Below are positions 59,866 through 64,000 of a stretch of DNA of 64,000 bases, in pieces. Origin of the DNA: Diadema setosum (Eukaryota > Echinodermata > Echinoidea > Diadematoida > Diadematidae); assembly GCA_033980235.1 (NCBI GenBank), contig CM067070.1:9440195-9504194 (forward strand), in the 5' to 3' direction. Position numbers and translations under genes: made by a program. Below the pieces are notes generated by a model. The model did not search any database. It saw only the letters and a list, made by a program, of their open reading frames with translations, and was not told the DNA's origin. How positions within the stretch are numbered: position 1 is the first letter of the stretch; every line of letters starts with the position of its first letter.

Positions 59866-60225
59866 ATGTCTTCCCCTATATGGGTAAACTTCGACATTGA
59901 TGATGATGATGATGAAGACTGCAGCTCTGACGATAGCGGAGAGGAAGAGGAGGCACATGAAGTTGAAGGGGAAGATGGGGAGGGAGAGGCAGCCGATGAA
60001 CCAGAACGTTATCGTGGGGCTGCACTTAAGTTACCGATATGAACCAGCTGCATCTTCCCCGCTGCCAGTGCAAGAGCGTATGAACATGGCACCAAGCCCG
60101 AGAATAGACCTCACGGAAACGATCTCCTGGGAAATACAGAGTGGTATGTCTGGTATGCCCCCATATAGTTTAACGTTAGAAAGGATATACTGTATTCTAC
60201 ATGACTGACATTGTAAGTTGTAACT
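59866..60225 (+). pseudogene. Possible first exon or decayed exon: acidic N terminus, P2X7-ballast-like fragment
   Basis: ATG at 59866 opens MSSPIWVNFDIDDDDDEDCS, then a Glu/Asp/Gly-rich tract, and closes at TGA 60040-60042 (58 residues). Beyond it, in shifted frames, are LSYRYEPAASSPLP (60028-60069) and, back in the first frame, LLGNTEW (about 60127-60147). Invertebrate proteins with the P2X7 cytoplasmic ballast (zinc-binding) domain typically have an acidic start, then a Y-x-x-EP motif, then a GNT-(D/E)-WC-x-CG motif in this order. Here the Cys residues after GNTEW are lost and at least two frameshifts are needed. It may be a pseudogene, or a genuine short exon with chance similarity. Promoter-like DNA lies directly upstream. 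Confidence 0.25.
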
Positions 60226-60984
60226 GTCTAGTAAGTAGATTAGAAGAACAGGCCCGGCTCGCTCACAAAGTGAGCGGCTACTCCGGCCGCAGCAAGCAAG
60301 CAAGCGGGAGCGTCACGGCCGTGGCCTGGCCCGTCGGCCGGCGCTTACAAGTTAACTCTTTATGTGCCACGTTCGCACCTCCGACTCAGTCGACGGCGTG
60401 CCAACTTCGCATATTCTGCTCAACAAACAAAGCCGCCAAGACCGATCGATAAACCGCTAATTACTGCTAATCCCGCGGCACAATGAAAGCGTTTCTCGTG
60501 CTTTTGTTCCTCTCATATACGGTTTGCATTCTATGTGGTGATCGACTATCAAGCGATGTTCCCAACTAGATTTGCTCGTACATTCTAAGTTTCTGTCACG
60601 GTTTAATGTGCAAAAGTCATACCTTGACAGTAATGTAGCAACGGGTCATTCAAAATAAAAATAAAAAATGGAGTCATCATACAATTTATATTGCACCAAA
60701 GCTTGGCATTCTTCTTTAACTTTGCCTACCATTATGCCCATCTTAACAGAAATTTGTAGAAGTTATACAAATTGGAAAAACAAAATTCTTTATCAAAGCT
60801 TGACTACCTTCGTGTCTCAGAATAACGTGGCACACAGGGGGTTTCCACCATGGCACATAAAGAGTTAAACTACCAGTAGTAGTCTAGTAGTAGATCTAGT
60901 AGCAGTCTACTAGTAGTTTACACTCAGTAATTTAGATGCGTCATTTTCTAAGAAAAACGAGTAGTTTTTGTTTTATGCTAAAAA
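60226..60984. other. Partly GC-rich intergenic sequence, no gene seen
   Basis: 60255-60350 remains CpG-rich (CACGGCCGTGGCC). The remainder is AT-rich with no coding features. Confidence 0.45.
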
Positions 60985-61445
60985 TCATACTGTGGAAGGA
61001 AGCCCAAACGCCGTGCTTATCTACCGATGAGTGCCACGGTGGGGCTGGATTCACGAGTAGGTCTAGGCCATTAAAGCAGGCGAGTCGCCGTAGTATTAGT
61101 ACAGACACGCAGTGGTGGTGGGGCTATCGTGAAATAAGCCCCACCGCAGTGCGCGTGCACCGTACCCGTGCGTTTATCAAGCAAGGGTAGGTCCTCCTAG
61201 GGTTTTATAGGGTTATAGGTAGGGTTGTATTTATGGTTAAATTGGCCGTTAAATTAGTCGAGCCGAGGGCCATATTATGAAGTCATTTTCGCCGCATTCA
61301 CGAGTATTCACTGTGGAAGGCAGCCCCACCGCCGTGCTTACCTACCGAGATGAACGCCACACCGTGGGGCTGCAACAGGCGAGTCGCCGTATTATTACAA
61401 GTATTAGTACAGACACGAAGTGGTGGGGCCTATTTCAGGATTTGC
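60985..61445. repeat. Diverged tandem duplication of a ~150-bp unit
   Basis: CTGTGGAAGG..GCCCCACCGCCGTGCTTA(C/T)CTACCGA..GGGGCTG..CAGGCGAGTCGCCGTA..ATTAGTACAGACACG occurs at about 60990-61140 and again at 61310-61440. Confidence 0.75.
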
Positions 61446-61554
61446 CGAAAATAATGGATATCCAAGCGTACCACAGTTGTAATATGTATTATTGGCAGTA
61501 TTAAATCCGATACAGTTCATTAAATATTCTTTTGTCTAAAGGTAAGTAGCCAAT

Positions 61555-61700
61555 GACAATAGTGCAGCGCAGCACCTGCTATGCGCTCGCTAGCTCGCTC
61601 CCCGCCAGCGCTAGCCAGTGCAGCCGCCGGCCGGCTGTCGCTGCGCTGCGCTAGCATAGCCTTGCCAGCTCGCTGGCTACGGCTAGACTGGTCGTGATCT
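61555..61700. repeat. GC-rich GCTAGC/GCTCGCT palindromic cluster
   Basis: CGCTCGCTAGCTCGCTCC and related words (CAGCGCTAGCC, GCGCTGCGCTAGC) repeat over about 120 bp. Possible MITE; ends not resolved. Confidence 0.45.
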
Positions 61701-62640
61701 GGTGAACGACTCCGTTCTTAGACGTCATCACAATTTAGAAGTGATAGTGCGCCGCATGCGGTGAAAGTATAGCAAGTTTTCCAAAACCGAGGAAATTGCA
61801 TCCAATATGTTAACAAATATAGAACAAAATTCAGAACAGTAAAAAACCCCGCACAACCATAGAATTACTTAGAATTTAACATTTAATATTATTACATCAT
61901 TGAGAAAAAAATGCCTAAACCATTTTATTAGGTCTTTAAGTACATCTTTTTCATGCCAACTATCCTACACTGTGCAGACTCTTTTTTAGTTGCTGAATCA
62001 TAGCCCTCCTTTTCCTGATTACCGACTTCCTAATCGGTTATCTTTCAAGTATAACTAGACAAAATATTTTTAGAGTGTTGCGATTGTATATGATGTGGCA
62101 AAGGCTTAAGGTTAAAAGTAGAGCGATAAGAACGGTATCGGAGATTGATTTGATACCACGCATTATACATGTTCTGCTAGAATAGAGTGAAGAAATGCGC
62201 CGAATAGTACAGTTTACATCATAAACTTATATTCTCACTAATTCACACAGACAACAATATCATTTTGCTGTACGTGTGTAATGTGGAGCTTTCAGAATGT
62301 TCACAGCGTGTGAATCTAACTATTGACTCCTTGTAGAAATTCCGGATGTTGCTTGAAACACATAGACTCGACAGACTACTAATCAACTTAGTACCAGCTA
62401 AGTTGTGAGCTAATCATTGACAGTCAGACAGTCAATTTCGGACCTAAACTTCAAGTTTGGCTACTGCCTGTGTTAACAGTTCTCAAAAATGTCTCACTGA
62501 AATGCGCACTGTGTGGTGCTGAGTGATGATTTGCAATACTGAAAACTGATAACGAAATGTTGTTACATCTACCAGATATATGCAAACAACTTCATTTTCG
62601 ATTTTAGTATGCACATACTATACAATTCTGAAAGTATAAA
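61701..62640. other. AT-rich sequence, no gene seen
   Basis: No repeat or coding feature recognised. Confidence 0.45.
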
Positions 62641-62685
62641 TGTGACAGTGCATCGCAAAACCAACAAAGTGTCGCACGGACTGGT

Positions 62686-63074
62686 TTAAAGAGATCGTAT
62701 AGTTTTGGTTGAGACCTAATTTCAGGTTTCTAACATTTTTTGGTGAGATAATGAGAAACCTCTTATGAAAAATGAAAGATCATGGAATTCCTTGAGGAAT
62801 TCAACGTTTATTTGATGAAAATTAGTTTTGAAATGGCTGAGATATCCAAAAGCGATTGTAATAAAGTGTGGGACCCACCTTTTATTATGATCGCTTTATT
62901 TTTACTTTGTTTTTGGATGTTTCAGTCATTCCAAACCCGATTTTCATTAAATAAACTTTGAATTCCTCTTAAGACGGTATGCTCTGTACTATGAATTTCA
63001 TAAGTGTTTTCTTGGTATCTCGCAAAAAGTTAAAAGCCCAATTCTCATCTCCACCAATACTGTACCATCCCTTA
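62686..63074. mobile_element. Foldback MITE, partner of 27053-27440
   Basis: Same order of motifs: TTTGATGAAAATTAGTTTTG, ATGGCTGAGATATCCAAAA, inverse TTTTTGGATGTTTCAGTCAT, CGATTTTCATTAAATAAACT and CACCAATACTGTACCATCCC. Confidence 0.7.
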
Positions 63075-64000
63075 ACGTGAGGATTCAAAGTAGGTGAAAC
63101 GGGTCAATCTGGGCAACCTTGAGTTTTTTTTTTTTCTATTTTGAAGAGTAATTCTTCAACAACATTGGAAAGTTTGGGATCATAACAAAATGGGAGATTG
63201 TGTTCTTAGCTTTTTTTTTTCTAGAAAACATTTGTGTAGAACGATGTGATTAGATATGTCTTATGGCTTCCTGTTTTCATTTCCTAATCTTTTCACTTTC
63301 AGCTCTGATATGTTTCTTTTTTTAAAGAATGAACCTGCTTCGAAAGTTGGTTACACTGGATAGAATGTGTTGATAGAACATGCTCAATTTCAGCTTAATC
63401 TGATAATCCCTTCAATGCTGTTGCTTCACTTGTATTGTACTAATTTTTTTTTTCCCTGCTTTTTTTCCTATTCATTACACTGGTAACATGACTTGGTAAG
63501 ATTAAGCCATTGAATAGACCATGTACTTCAGAGCCTCTTTTCTCAGTATTTTTCCAGAATGTGTGCTTTCTTTGCAATATGTACATGAGTTCAGATATTC
63601 GATTCAAAGAGAGTTATACATCATGGTGAAGCTTAAAGTCTAAAGTCTGCTTTTTCAGAATCTGCCCTAGACTAAACATCCACGTCCGGCGACTTTTTGT
63701 TGGTTTTGTAATGAATGGTCACAGACAGTTCAACAAAATGGAGAATATTCTTTAGTTGGTAGCCCAGTTGAACAAATACGGCATCTTTTCACGCCAAGCA
63801 CCTGCGCCAAACCACTGATACAGTGGTTTTCCCCACTCGCGTTTATTGATTTTTTTCCCTCGTAGATACCGAAAACAACTATTGATACAGTGGTTTCCCT
63901 CACTAGCGTTTATTGTGTTTTTTTTTCTCTCTTTGATACCGAAAATAGTATCACAAGAGCTACATGCTGGGTAGGGGTATGTTATCAAGGGCGTAGGAAT
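63075..64000. other. T-rich sequence and dispersed repeat ends, no gene seen
   Basis: 63545-63585 and 63640-63730 are inverted copies of parts of the 53466-53655 repeat. GATACAGTGGTTT(T/C)CC..CGTTTATTG occurs twice (63818-63850, 63885-63915). No gene recognised. Confidence 0.45.

Overview
The window is animal nuclear DNA, most likely from a marine invertebrate deuterostome. An echinoderm is my best guess, from the general look of the dispersed repeats and not from any diagnostic gene. It has spliced genes with GT/AG introns, long AT-rich non-coding stretches, abundant microsatellites, many inverted-repeat DNA transposons and decayed LINE fragments. No bacterial, organellar or viral gene organisation is visible.

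The confident genes are two Hsp70-family chaperones on the + strand. Gene 1 (<1..1808) is cut by the left window edge about two bases into its second exon. It carries the rest of the ATPase domain, the substrate-binding domain and helical lid, then a polar linker and a 19-residue hydrophobic C-terminal segment, so it looks like a tail-anchored Hsp70. Gene 2 has exon 1 at 15117-15304 and exon 2 at 42575-44225, separated by a 27,270-bp intron that splits the Met63 codon (AT|G). It encodes 612 residues and stops directly after the lid. Neither protein has the C-terminal EEVD of cytosolic Hsp70 or an ER-retention KDEL/HDEL. Gene 1 enters the window at the same point in the protein, which suggests a shared intron position and a tandem duplication.

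The rest is a transposon landscape. 1.8-14.3 kb: downstream region of gene 1, MITE-like foldbacks, and a 4.6-kb inverted-repeat element (9388-13973) holding two oppositely oriented arrays of a ~165-bp satellite. 14.3-15.1 kb: a Mutator-like MITE with a 9-bp target duplication, then the promoter region of gene 2. Intron of gene 2 (15.3-42.6 kb): a mosaic of duplicated modules (16.6-20.0 kb), a 7.36-kb TIR element with CAAC target duplications (20217-27578) that contains a LINE remnant and a possible small minus-strand membrane-protein gene, nested Harbinger-like elements (29.9-31.2 kb), a pogo/Tigger-like element (31.6-33.5 kb), and several MITEs (36-41.3 kb). 44.2-59.6 kb: gene 2 3' region, microsatellites, two further LINE 3' fragments, a repeated GGGCCCCAGACAGTAGCCCC array and more MITEs. 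59.6-60.5 kb: a CpG-rich, promoter-like stretch with a possible first exon or decayed exon encoding an acidic N terminus. 60.5-64 kb: duplications and repeats, with no gene recognised.

The point of most biological interest is the chaperone pair: a membrane-anchored Hsp70 next to a paralogue lacking the tail and EEVD, with altered interdomain linkers in both and an unusually long intron in gene 2. All calls come from reading the sequence by eye; no database search was possible.
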